The notes beneath the pieces are model-generated. The model made no database searches, was not told the DNA's origin, and saw nothing but the letters and a program-made list of their open reading frames with translations. Source: Streptomyces roseochromogenus subsp. oscitans DS 12.976 (GTDB taxonomy: Bacteria; Actinomycetota; Actinomycetes; Streptomycetales; Streptomycetaceae). From it: 64,000 bases of DNA. The position numbers were made by a program, and so were the translations under genes. Of the stretch, positions 16,207 through 24,606 are shown one piece after another (within the stretch, counting starts at the first letter, position 1; each line of letters begins with the position of its first letter). The stretch is taken from contig NZ_CM002285.1 of assembly GCF_000497445.1 (NCBI RefSeq), positions 669,248 to 733,247 of the forward strand, written 5' to 3'.

Positions 16207-18693
16207 GTGACCGAGGCCAGGCACACAGGTCGTTCCCTGTCCAGGCAGGAGCGGCCGGCCGAGCGCATCGACGCGGTTCTGTTCGACATCGGTGGGACGA
16301 TCTACGACGACGCCCGCTACGTCCAGGCACTGCACCAGGCGGTCGTAGAACTGGCCGGAGGCGTCGAGGAATCCGAATTCTGGGGGCTGTACGAGGCCGA
16401 ACGCGAAGGCGGCAGCCGATTGCTGCACACCGCGTTCGCCCGACGATTCGTCCCCGGCGGAGACACGGCGCTGCTGCACCGGCACATCGTTCAGCACTGG
16501 GAGTACCCGGTCGAGGCCCTCTACACGGACGTCAGGCCCACCCTGCACGCGCTGGTGCACCAGTACCGGCTCGGCATCGTCTCCCTGTCCCCGCCACGGG
16601 TGCGGGAAGCACTGCGCCGTGACGGCCTGGAGGAGCTCTTCGACGCGATTGTGCTCGGGGGCGAGCCCTTCGAGAAGCCGGATCCCCGCTCTTTCCTTGC
16701 CGCACTGAAGCAGATGGGAGTGCCCCCCGCCTGCGCCGCCTATGTCGGCAACTGGCTGGACACCGACATCCGGCCCACAGCGCGGCTCGGCATGCGCACC
16801 GTGTGGATGCTGCGCGGCGAGGCCCCGCCGGCGCCGACGCGTAGCCAGCTCGCGGAACCCGACGCGGTGATCACCTCACTGACCGGACTGCCGACGGCTC
16901 TGTCCCGGCTCACGAACAGTCCTGCCCCGGCGGTGACACGCGTGCGGGGCATGTCGACGGCCGCCGTCGACATCACGGGGCAGTACCGGAGCAGACAACG
17001 GCTGTCCATCGTGAACGCGGCCAGCGTCCGCATCGGCAGCACGCTCGACGTGACACGGACTGCTCAGGAACTTGCAGACCTGGCCACCGAACACTTCGCG
17101 GACTTCGTCAGCGTCGACCTGTTCGAGTCCGTCTTCCACGGCATGGAGCCGGAGTTCGATCCGGCCACCCGACCTGTCGTCCTCCGCCGTGCGGCACAGC
17201 AGTCCGTCCTGGACGGCTGCCCGGAATCCGTGGTCACCCCCGGCAATACGGACCGCTACCCCGACGACTCCCCCATGGGCCGTGCCCTGGCCACGGGAGA
17301 GCCGGCATGGCACTGGGTCGAGGAACCGGACATCCAGCGGTGGCTGGCGCACGATGCGTCGCGCTCCCATACCGTCCGCGCATACGGGATCCACTCCCTC
17401 ATCGTGGTGCCGCTACGCGCCCGCGGCACCCCCCTGGGACTCGCCGTGTTCCTCCGGCACCGTATGCCGGAAGCATTTGACGTGAACGATCTTCTCCTCG
17501 CCGAGGAGATCACCACCAGAGCCTCCCTCGCCATCGACAACGCCCGCCGCTACACCCATGAGCGAAACACCGCTGTTGCGCTGCAGCGCAGCATGCTCCC
17601 CCGGCAGCCTCCCCGGCAGAGTGCTGTGCAGGTGGCCTCCCGCTACGTACCGGCCGACTCCAAGGCAGGCATCGGCGGCGACTGGTTCGACGTCATCCCC
17701 CTGTCCGGTGCCAGGGTCGCTCTCGTCGTGGGCGACGTCGTCGGCCACGGCATCCAGGCCTCGGCCACCATGGGACGCCTCCGCACAGCCGTCCTCACAC
17801 TCGCCGAGATCGACATCCCACCCGACGAACTGCTCACGCAGCTCGACGACCTCGTCCTGCGTCTCGATCGCGAGGCGGGAGCGTCCTCCCGGGAGGTCAC
17901 GGAGCCCGAGGACGAGGTCGCCGGCGCCACGTGCCTGTACGCCGTCTACGACCCGATCTCCCGCCTCTGCACCCTTGCCCGTGCCGGGCACCCGGCCCCC
18001 GCCATCGTGTACCCGGACGGCACGGTCGACTTCCCCGACCTGCCCATCGGCCCGCCGCTGGGCCTGGGCGGCCTGCCCTTCGAGTCGGCCGAACTCGTAC
18101 TGCCCGAAGGCAGCCTGATCGCTCTGTTCACCAACGGCCTCATCGAGACCGCCGACCGGGACGTGGACATCGGGCTGATGCGGCTGCGTGACGCTCTGGC
18201 AAACGCGCCATCATCCCTGAAAGCCACCTGCGACAAGGTGTTGCAGGCACTGCTCTCCGGCAACCCCTCCGATGACGCGGCCCTGCTCCTCGCCCGCCCT
18301 CAGACCCTCGACGCCTCTCATGTCGCCACCTGGGACCTGCCTTCGGACCCCGCCGTCGTAGCCCGTGCACGTCAACTGGCGGCAGGCCAACTCGCCTCCT
18401 GGGGGCTGGACGAGACGGCCTTCATCACCGAACTCGTGGTGAGCGAACTCGTCACCAACGCCATCCGCTACGGCCAACCGCCCGTTCAGCTACGTCTGAT
18501 CAAGGACATCAGTCTCATCTGCGAGGTGTCCGACGCCAGCAGCACCTCACCCCATATGCGGCGGGCTCGCGCCGACGACGAGGGCGGACGTGGTCTGCTC
18601 CTGATCGCCCAGCTGACGCAACGCTGGGGCACCCGTCACACCACGTCCGGCAAGACGATCTGGACCGAACAGTCCCTTCCCGCAGGCCATTGA
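16207..18693 (+). CDS. HAD-GAF-PP2C-HATPase fusion signalling protein
   Basis: 828 residues from a GTG at 16207, preferred over a GTG at 16108 because AAGGGGG precedes it. Four modules in order: a HAD hydrolase-like domain (about 20-240; AVLFDIGGTIYDD, GEPFEKPDPRSF, YVGNWLDTDIRP); a GAF sensor (about 268-440); a SpoIIE-type PP2C phosphatase (about 460-690; GIGGDWFDVIPLSG, LVVGDVVGHGIQASATMGRL, DDAALLLAR); and an anti-sigma-type ATPase (about 704-826; ELVVSELVTNAIRYGQPP, DEGGRGLLLIAQL). The last three are standard for Streptomyces partner-switch regulators. The N-terminal HAD is unusual, and its motif I is D-I-G-G-T, lacking the second Asp (acid/base) needed for phosphatase action, so it may bind rather than cleave a phosphorylated ligand. 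The GAF-PP2C-ATPase part is a close paralogue of the minus-strand gene at 36135-38595. Confidence 0.88.
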   Translation: MTEARHTGRSLSRQERPAERIDAVLFDIGGTIYDDARYVQALHQAVVELAGGVEESEFWGLYEAEREGGSRLLHTAFARRFVPGGDTALLHRHIVQHWEYPVEALYTDVRPTLHALVHQYRLGIVSLSPPRVREALRRDGLEELFDAIVLGGEPFEKPDPRSFLAALKQMGVPPACAAYVGNWLDTDIRPTARLGMRTVWMLRGEAPPAPTRSQLAEPDAVITSLTGLPTALSRLTNSPAPAVTRVRGMSTAAVDITGQYRSRQRLSIVNAASVRIGSTLDVTRTAQELADLATEHFADFVSVDLFESVFHGMEPEFDPATRPVVLRRAAQQSVLDGCPESVVTPGNTDRYPDDSPMGRALATGEPAWHWVEEPDIQRWLAHDASRSHTVRAYGIHSLIVVPLRARGTPLGLAVFLRHRMPEAFDVNDLLLAEEITTRASLAIDNARRYTHERNTAVALQRSMLPRQPPRQSAVQVASRYVPADSKAGIGGDWFDVIPLSGARVALVVGDVVGHGIQASATMGRLRTAVLTLAEIDIPPDELLTQLDDLVLRLDREAGASSREVTEPEDEVAGATCLYAVYDPISRLCTLARAGHPAPAIVYPDGTVDFPDLPIGPPLGLGGLPFESAELVLPEGSLIALFTNGLIETADRDVDIGLMRLRDALANAPSSLKATCDKVLQALLSGNPSDDAALLLARPQTLDASHVATWDLPSDPAVVARARQLAAGQLASWGLDETAFITELVVSELVTNAIRYGQPPVQLRLIKDISLICEVSDASSTSPHMRRARADDEGGRGLLLIAQLTQRWGTRHTTSGKTIWTEQSLPAGH

Positions 18694-19006
18694 GCCCACT
18701 TTCCGCCTGACGTCGCCTGCCGCATTCGGCCGCGTTGACCAGCCCCGGAGCCCCACGCCGACGCAACACCCGACGACAGCCCTGGACTGCATCCGATGGT
18801 CGCCGCCACGCCGGACTTCCGCAGGCCGATCCGTAGTCGTCCGGACGAGAGTCCGCAGGTCTGGGACAGCGACCGCACAGGATCGACCACAGGACCGGAC
18901 GACATCCCTTGTCCCGGCGCTGACCTGCGATCTCTCATGCTTCTACGCCACTTCGGCGAGTCGGCCGGCAAGTGTGCCGACCGGCGGTCCACCAAGGAGA
19001 CACATC

Positions 19007-19651
19007 ATGCGAAAGCATCGTGCGCCCGCCGCACGGGCAACTCGGCGGGTTTCGGCCAGTGCCACCGTCGCCGTTCTCGGCATCACCGCCCTGCTCGGGC
19101 TCGCGTCCACCGCCCACGCGGACGACGGTTCTTCTTCCGGCAGCGTCAGCTTCCCCGCCGATTCCCTCAACACCGAGGCCTTCAACCGCATCATCCACGA
19201 ACCCCTGGACGACTTCGCCAAGGAGGAGCGGGCGAACAACCCCACCGGGTCGAACGATCCCATCGTCGACAACAACGGCATCCGCTGGGACACTGACGGC
19301 TGCTCCGACCCCACCGGCCTGTTCGGGGGCGGTGACGCGCGTATCGCCTGCGAGCGGCACGACGTCGCCTTCCGCACCCTCCAGCAGAACGGCCTGTGGA
19401 ACGCGGACAGCATGAACGATGCGAACAGGAATTTCACCAATGACCTGAGCACACTCCAGCAGCAAGGGAGAATAACGGAACGCCAGGAAGTCGGGCTCGG
19501 TGTAGGGGCCGGGGTCGGCTCCAACCTCCCAAGCTCCATACTCGGATCCGAAATCAACGGCCTCCCCCAGTACGACGGCAGCACAGGCAGCCCGTTCGAC
19601 ACCCAAGCCGGCACCGACGGGGTGTTCCAGCCCTCGGAAGGCGCACGTTAA
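19007..19651 (+). CDS. Secreted prokaryotic phospholipase A2
   Basis: 214 residues from an ATG at 19007 with AAGGAGA 8 bases upstream. A signal peptide (Arg-rich start, then ATVAVLGITALLGLASTAHA) ends near residue 34. The mature part contains the prokaryotic PLA2 signature: DGCSDPTGLFGGGDARIACE followed by RHDVAFRTLQ, with the His-Asp dyad and two disulphide Cys, then DANRNFTNDL, where the Asp completes the active site in Streptomyces violaceoruber-type PLA2. It would hydrolyse the sn-2 ester of glycerophospholipids outside the cell, Ca-dependent in the family. An extra C-terminal Gly/Ser tail is present. A strong hairpin follows. The 313 bases upstream (18694-19006) show no gene. Confidence 0.8.
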   Translation: MRKHRAPAARATRRVSASATVAVLGITALLGLASTAHADDGSSSGSVSFPADSLNTEAFNRIIHEPLDDFAKEERANNPTGSNDPIVDNNGIRWDTDGCSDPTGLFGGGDARIACERHDVAFRTLQQNGLWNADSMNDANRNFTNDLSTLQQQGRITERQEVGLGVGAGVGSNLPSSILGSEINGLPQYDGSTGSPFDTQAGTDGVFQPSEGAR

Positions 19652-19679
19652 GCAGGCTCCGGCATAACGCCGACATCCT

Positions 19680-19719
19680 GGCCGGGTGCAGCCACCGTCA
19701 CAACCCGCTGCACCCGGCC
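19680..19719 (+). terminator. Hairpin terminator after the PLA2 gene
   Basis: GGCCGGGTGCAGC (19680-19692) and GCTGCACCCGGCC (19707-19719) form a perfect 13-bp GC-rich stem with a 14-base loop, 28 bp after the stop. No U-run, as is common in Streptomyces. Confidence 0.7.
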
Positions 19720-19755
19720 CCTGCCAAATCAAGGCCACTTTCCTTCGGTTGGACT

Positions 19756-19785
19756 TTGTCCGGGTGGGATTGGCCTTTCTAGCGT
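19756..19785 (+). promoter_or_regulatory. Likely promoter of the USP gene (leaderless transcript)
   Basis: TTGTCC (19756-19761), an 18-bp spacer and TAGCGT (19780-19785) resemble the Streptomyces housekeeping promoter. The ATG at 19793 lies 7 bases after the -10 and has no ribosome site, so transcription probably begins at the start codon. Confidence 0.45.
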
Positions 19786-19792
19786 GGGTGGC

Positions 19793-20344
19793 ATGGCATC
19801 GCATGGAACGACAGGTGACGCGCCGGTCGGGGATGTGGTCGTGGGAGTGAGTGACTCGCTCGCCGGGTTGGCCGCATTGCGCCGAGGCATCCTCGAGGCC
19901 CGCAGGGCCGGCCGCACTCTGGTGGCCGTCCGGGCCTGGGAGCCGCCGGAGGGCGACGCGCTCTACCGGCGCTGGCCCGAGCCTTCGTGGGCCCGGCTAT
20001 GGGCGGGCGAGGCGCAGCGGCGGCTGGACCGGGCCTTCGAGCTGGCGGCCGGCGGGCCTCCGGCCGACCTGCGGATCGTACGACGGGTCGTCCGAGGTCC
20101 CGCTGGGCCGGTCCTGTGCGCGATCGCGTCCTCCCCGGACGACCTGCTGGTCATCGGCATGGCCAGACCCCGCGGCCTGGCGGCCCGGCTGCACCGCAGG
20201 CCGGTGCACCGGCACATCCCGGCCCGGGCCGCATGCGGGGTCCTGGTCGTGGCGGGCCCTCGGCTGCTACCACGGGAGGCACGGATCCTGCGACGCGGCG
20301 GCCTCGTGGAACGGCAGGCCCGGGCGTCGGGCTTGATGCCGTGA
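19793..20344 (+). CDS. Universal stress protein (UspA) domain protein
   Basis: 183 residues from the ATG at 19793 (GTG at 19784 is an alternative). A single Usp-like fold: GDVVVGVSDSLAGLAALRRG, ILEARRAGRTLVAVRAW, then VLCAIASSPDDLLVIGMARP and a final strand GVLVVAGPRLLPREA. The loop that would carry the ATP-binding G-2x-G-9x-G-S/T motif reads PRGLAARLHRRPVHRHIPAR, so nucleotide binding is doubtful. Cytoplasmic, probably part of the stress theme of this region. Confidence 0.7.
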   Translation: MASHGTTGDAPVGDVVVGVSDSLAGLAALRRGILEARRAGRTLVAVRAWEPPEGDALYRRWPEPSWARLWAGEAQRRLDRAFELAAGGPPADLRIVRRVVRGPAGPVLCAIASSPDDLLVIGMARPRGLAARLHRRPVHRHIPARAACGVLVVAGPRLLPREARILRRGGLVERQARASGLMP

Positions 20345-20367
20345 GCCGGGCTGTGGGCAGGATCGGC

Positions 20368-20540
20368 CTACGTCGAGGCGGGTCCCGCGCCGCGGCGGGC
20401 GTACACCTCGATCTCGATCTTCATGCGAGGGTCGGCCAGGCCGCACCCCACCATGGTCGCGGCCGGCCGGATCTCGCCGAAACAGCGGCGCAGCACCGGC
20501 CGGCAGGGCTCGAAGTCCGCGCGGTCCGGGAGCAGAGAGC
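20368..20540 (-). pseudogene. RidA/YjgF-family C-terminal fragment
   Basis: The last 50 or so codons read FEPCRPVLRRCFGEIRPAAT and MVGCGLADPRMKIEIEVYAR, matching the end of RidA enamine/imine deaminases, including the Arg-Pro-Ala-x-T motif and the Glu near the C-terminus that form the active site. No convincing N-terminal half (GxVP...GQ) is found upstream in any frame, so the gene is truncated. Confidence 0.5.
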
Positions 20541-20658
20541 GATCCCCGCTACGACGCACGTCGACTGGTCCAGCTCCTGATCAGGAGACTGCGCGCCGAC
20601 CACACCGACCATCGGGCCGGCAGCCGGAACTGAGCGAAGGACCGGCGGGAAGCCGGAG

Positions 20659-21138
20659 TCAGAACCAGATCCGGCACGACAGCAGTCCCAGGCCCGCTGC
20701 CGCGGTCTGTCTCCATACCCGCAGCGGTTGGTCGAGGATGTCGGCGGCCTCCTCGTCCCCGGGCCAGTCGTCGATACGGCCGAGCACCTGCTCCCGCTCG
20801 GCCCCGACAGTGCGAGCACGGACTCGACGGCTTCCAGGCGGCCGCGCACCTCTGCAGCGGTCAGTACCGTGTCGCCCGCCCAGCCCGGCAGCACCCGGGC
20901 GCGCTGCGGACCCAGGCCGTGGAACAGGGCCGCCACCGGATTGTCCTTGCGTACAGAGGCGATGAACGGCTCGACATCCTCGTCGAATCGCTCCCACCAC
21001 TCCATTGACATGCAGCTCACACGCATCGTCCAGAGCGTCGAAGGCCGATGCGTTGACCATGTCGTACAGACACAGTGCCTCGTCGGTGTTGTAGCCGTCG
21101 GGCCGCCAGACCGGCACCGCTCCGCCACCACGGGCCAC
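20659..21138 (-). pseudogene. Frameshifted hypothetical protein gene
   Basis: Coherent protein text runs through two frames: GGAVPVWRPDGYNTDEALCL with YDMVNASAFDALDDACE first, then a shift to MEWWERFDEDVEPFIASVRK, DNPVAALFHGLGPQRARVLP and GWAGDTVLTAAEVRGRLEAV, then back to EREQVLGRIDDWPGDEEAAD and a stop at 20659. The sequence looks like one ordinary cytoplasmic protein of about 170 residues that has suffered two compensating frame changes. I do not recognise the family. Confidence 0.55.
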
Positions 21139-21247
21139 GTCCTGGCAACCGCCACTGACAACGCCCGGTCTGATCGGCTCTCATCTCTCGCCTGACACAC
21201 CTGGGCTCTCACATCTTTCTTAGATTCGCTCGTCAGAGTCCACGCCC

Positions 21248-23242
21248 GTGAAGGCGAGGAAGCTCAAGAAGACGAAGACACAGACGAAGGTCATCGCAGT
21301 GAGCGGTGCGCTCCTGATGATCGGCGTGGTCGGTACGGCCACCGCGTTCGGTACCGGCACGGGGGAGCCCCGGCGCATCGAAGCGCACGGAACGCAGCTC
21401 TCGGTACCGGTCGACGGGGGCCGCGCCATGGTGGACCTCACCTCCCTGGTGGTGCGGGCCCGAGCGGACGACGGCCGTACATGGCAGCTCTCGGCGCCGG
21501 CCGCCGGTGATCTGGGCGCGCCGGGGAAGGTCACCATCCGTGATGGGAAGGCCAGTTGGGCGTACGGCGACGGGGGGCTGAACGTCACCGCGTCCGCGCA
21601 GGAAGGGCGCCTGGCCGTCACCGTGCGCTCGGCCCGGCAGTCCAGCCTGACCTGGCCGGTCTCCGGCACGGACGGAACGACCGAGGAGCTGCAAGTCCCG
21701 CGCGGTGAAGGCTTGTCCATTCCGGTCGCCGACCGGTGGTGGAACTCCGCTTCGGCGGGCCTGGCGGGCACCGGGTCCGATATGGCCGAGGGCCTGACCA
21801 TGCCGTTCTGGGGCACCAGTCAGTCCGGACGGCACGGGGCGAGCTACATCGTCGAGTCCGACATCGGCACGACCCTCAAGTTCGTCTCCGCCGACGGGCG
21901 CCTGCACACGGAGGCCGAGCACGAGTTCGCGCCGCAGCAGGCCACGGGGAACTACACCGTGACGTTCGCGCTCACGGACGGATCGCCCGTCGCCGCGGCA
22001 CGCGACTACCGCGCTTGGCTGCAGGGTCACGGTGGCATCACCACGCTGCGGCAGAAGATCGCCCGCAATCCCGAAGTCGCCAAACTGGTGGGCGCCTTCC
22101 ACGCCTACACATGGGGCCAGGCTCGTAGCGCCGAGGGCGTCCGCCGCCTGCGGGGGCTGGGGATCGACCGGATGTGGCTGGGATACGACGCCGACGGCAA
22201 CCCCATGGACGGTAAGACGACCCGCCTCGCCCGGCAGGCCGGTTATCTCATCGGGCCCTACGACTCCTGGGCCAACGCGCAGGATCCGGCGTCGGCCGAC
22301 ACTCCTGTCTCCGCCTGGCCCGCCCCGGTGTGGCAGGACGCCTGTGTGCGCCGGGCGGACGGCACGATCGTCACCGGTTTCCGCGGCCGCGGCTGTTACG
22401 TGAGCTCCGAGGCGCTCCGGCGCGCCGAGCCGTCCCGGCACTATCTGGCCGACCGCACCAGGCAGATGACCGCCAACGGCGCCACGAGCTACTTCCTGGA
22501 CGTCGACGCCGCCGGTGAACTGTTCACCGATCACTCTCCGGCGCATCCGATGACCAAGGCTCAGGACCGGCGCAACCGGCTCGCGCGGATGGCCTGGCTG
22601 TCCGGCGACCGTCACCTGGTGCTCGGTTCGGAGAGCGCGGGCTCGTGGGCGAACGGCGTTCTGTCCTTCAGCCATGGCTCGGGCACACCGGTCGACGACC
22701 GGCTGTGGAAGCTGGAGAAGGACCGCCGGACATGGGGCGGTTACCAGCCCGCCAACGCACCGGCGGTCTACTTCAAGCCCGTCCGTCTCCCGGCCGACCT
22801 CGCCAAGACGATGTACGACCCGCGATACCGGGTGCCGCTCTATCAGACGGTCCTGCACGACTCGGTGATCAGCACCGAACGCTGGGAGCTGCCCTGGTCG
22901 AAGCTGCCGGACCAGAGCCGCACCCGCGCCCTTCTCGCGATGCTGTACAACGTGCCCCTCAACCTGGTCCTCGACCAGGACGAACTGGACCGGCACGGCA
23001 AGCAGCTCGCCCAGGTGCAGCGATACTTCGAGCCACTGCACAAGGTGGCGGCCACGCAGCCGATGACCGACTTCCACTGGTTGACGGACGACCATCTCGT
23101 GCAGCGGACCACGTTCGGCCGGGGTGTGCTGACCGTGACGGCCAACTTCTCCGCCACCTCCCACGACGGACTGCCCGCCGGGTGTGTCGACGCGGTGATC
23201 AAGGGCGGTGCCAGGCACCGGCTGTGCCCCACCGGGCTGTGA
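21248..23242 (+). CDS. Secreted glycoside hydrolase (GH101/GH129-like, unsure)
   Basis: 664 residues from a GTG at 21248; no clear ribosome site. A Lys-rich start and one hydrophobic helix (VIAVSGALLMIGVVGTATAF) give a signal peptide or anchor. Residues about 45-240 look like a beta-sandwich, and 250-600 like a (beta/alpha)8 barrel: VGAFHAYTWGQARSAEGVRR, LGIDRMWLGYDADGNPM, TSYFLDVDAAGELFTDHSPA, and VLGSESAGSWANG. The Asp/Glu of FLDVDAAGE is the likely nucleophile region by comparison with related barrels. A small beta domain ends the protein. The fold suggests an alpha-galactosaminidase/galactosidase-type enzyme, but the substrate is a guess. Confidence 0.65.
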   Translation: MKARKLKKTKTQTKVIAVSGALLMIGVVGTATAFGTGTGEPRRIEAHGTQLSVPVDGGRAMVDLTSLVVRARADDGRTWQLSAPAAGDLGAPGKVTIRDGKASWAYGDGGLNVTASAQEGRLAVTVRSARQSSLTWPVSGTDGTTEELQVPRGEGLSIPVADRWWNSASAGLAGTGSDMAEGLTMPFWGTSQSGRHGASYIVESDIGTTLKFVSADGRLHTEAEHEFAPQQATGNYTVTFALTDGSPVAAARDYRAWLQGHGGITTLRQKIARNPEVAKLVGAFHAYTWGQARSAEGVRRLRGLGIDRMWLGYDADGNPMDGKTTRLARQAGYLIGPYDSWANAQDPASADTPVSAWPAPVWQDACVRRADGTIVTGFRGRGCYVSSEALRRAEPSRHYLADRTRQMTANGATSYFLDVDAAGELFTDHSPAHPMTKAQDRRNRLARMAWLSGDRHLVLGSESAGSWANGVLSFSHGSGTPVDDRLWKLEKDRRTWGGYQPANAPAVYFKPVRLPADLAKTMYDPRYRVPLYQTVLHDSVISTERWELPWSKLPDQSRTRALLAMLYNVPLNLVLDQDELDRHGKQLAQVQRYFEPLHKVAATQPMTDFHWLTDDHLVQRTTFGRGVLTVTANFSATSHDGLPAGCVDAVIKGGARHRLCPTGL

Positions 23243-23509
23243 TGTACGGCCGGCTCCCGGCGCCGCCACCGGTCAGCCGGGGCTGCTTCCGGCCGGCCGA
23301 GGCCGACCTCGTCACCGCAGGCAAAGTGCCGGCCGTAGCCCCGCTGCGTTCACTGCGTCCCTCCCGACGGCCTGACGGGACATCATGCCACCAAATGTCG
23401 GCGGGAGTTTGCCGGTCGGTCGTAGACCCGCTACGGCCGCGTGCGCTGTGCTGGTCGCGGTCGTCGGCTTATGGTGGGCCGTCACTTGCGTCCGTTCTGA
23501 GGGGAACCG

Positions 23510-24502
23510 ATGGAGCCCAGGACCAGGATCGTGAGATACGCCGCTGTCTGCGCGGCAGCCCTTTTGCTCTGTGCCGGCCTGACCACCGCGGCATCCGCCG
23601 ACAGCGGCAAGGCCAACCCGAACCCGCTCGCCGGCCGGCTCAACGCCTACTGGACCCCGGCCCGTATGGCGGCCGCGCTGCCCGGCGACCCCCGCAAAGG
23701 CACCGAGACCGGCACGCCTGCGCCCACCGCGTCCCCTGAGGTGGACGGACCGCAGCCGGGCGAATACATCCCGCCCAGCCGGAGCTTCGACGGCATCCCC
23801 CAGGCCGGGACCTTCTTCTGGACGGACGCCACGGGCACCGGCCGCACCTGCAGCGGCTCCGTCGTGCACAGCCCGGGCCGCGACCTGGTGCTGAGCGCCG
23901 GACATTGCCTGAAGGGCTACGCGGGCACCTCGCCCAAGCGCCATCTGGCCTTCGTCCCGCAGTACCACGACACCCTCAAACCGTTCGGCATCTTTCCAGT
24001 GGCGACCGACGGCGTCTATGTCTCGCAGCAGTACTACGACCTGGGTGAGCACGCGGGCGCCGCGTACGACTTCGCGTTCGCGGTCACCGAGCCCAATGAG
24101 GACGGAACGCTCCTGGAAGACGCGGTCGGTGGGGTGCGGCTGCTCACCGGGACGGGTTACTACCACATCCCGGTGCGGATGATCGGCTATCCGGCGGGGG
24201 CGGAGAAGCCCCTGGAGTGCTGGAGCTGGACCACCCGGTGGGACAGTGACGACCCGGCCGACCCGGGTACGTTCCCGCGCATCGCCTGCGACGCCTTCGT
24301 GGGCGGAACCAGTGGCGGCCCCATGCTCGTACCCTGGCCGGGCGGATGGGCGGTCGTCGGAGTCATCGGCGGCTACCACACCGGCGGCAACACCCCGCAG
24401 ATCTCCTACAGCGCCTACTTCGGCAGCGCCACCCAGGCCCTGTATCGCGCCGCGGTCGCGGGAGACCCACCGGCCGGACCGCGTGTCGCCGCCGGCTCGT
24501 AG
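23510..24502 (+). CDS. Secreted trypsin-like serine protease
   Basis: 330 residues from an ATG at 23510 with GAGGGG upstream. A Sec signal peptide (AAVCAAALLLCAGLTTAASA) ends near residue 31, followed by a Pro-rich linker to about 100. The chymotrypsin-fold catalytic triad is complete: His in VLSAGHCLKG, Asp in GAAYDFAFAV, Ser in FVGGTSGGPMLVPW. Cys in the CSG-AGHC pair and in ECWSW...IACDAF are placed for disulphides. Acts extracellularly. It sits between the glycoside hydrolase and a permease, all on the same strand but with separate spacers. Confidence 0.88.
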   Translation: MEPRTRIVRYAAVCAAALLLCAGLTTAASADSGKANPNPLAGRLNAYWTPARMAAALPGDPRKGTETGTPAPTASPEVDGPQPGEYIPPSRSFDGIPQAGTFFWTDATGTGRTCSGSVVHSPGRDLVLSAGHCLKGYAGTSPKRHLAFVPQYHDTLKPFGIFPVATDGVYVSQQYYDLGEHAGAAYDFAFAVTEPNEDGTLLEDAVGGVRLLTGTGYYHIPVRMIGYPAGAEKPLECWSWTTRWDSDDPADPGTFPRIACDAFVGGTSGGPMLVPWPGGWAVVGVIGGYHTGGNTPQISYSAYFGSATQALYRAAVAGDPPAGPRVAAGS

Positions 24503-24606
24503 GCGAGCACAGCCGCCCCGGAACCGGTGCCTGCACGTCCGGTGCCATGACCGCGTCACCGTGGCACGATAGTGATGCACATCACCCTACTGAAGGGGTG
24601 TCGGCT

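Noticed and set aside
21233..23269. Long open frame antisense to the glycoside hydrolase
   Set aside because: Composition is Gly/Arg/Val-rich shadow coding of a high-GC gene; no domain and no start signal.
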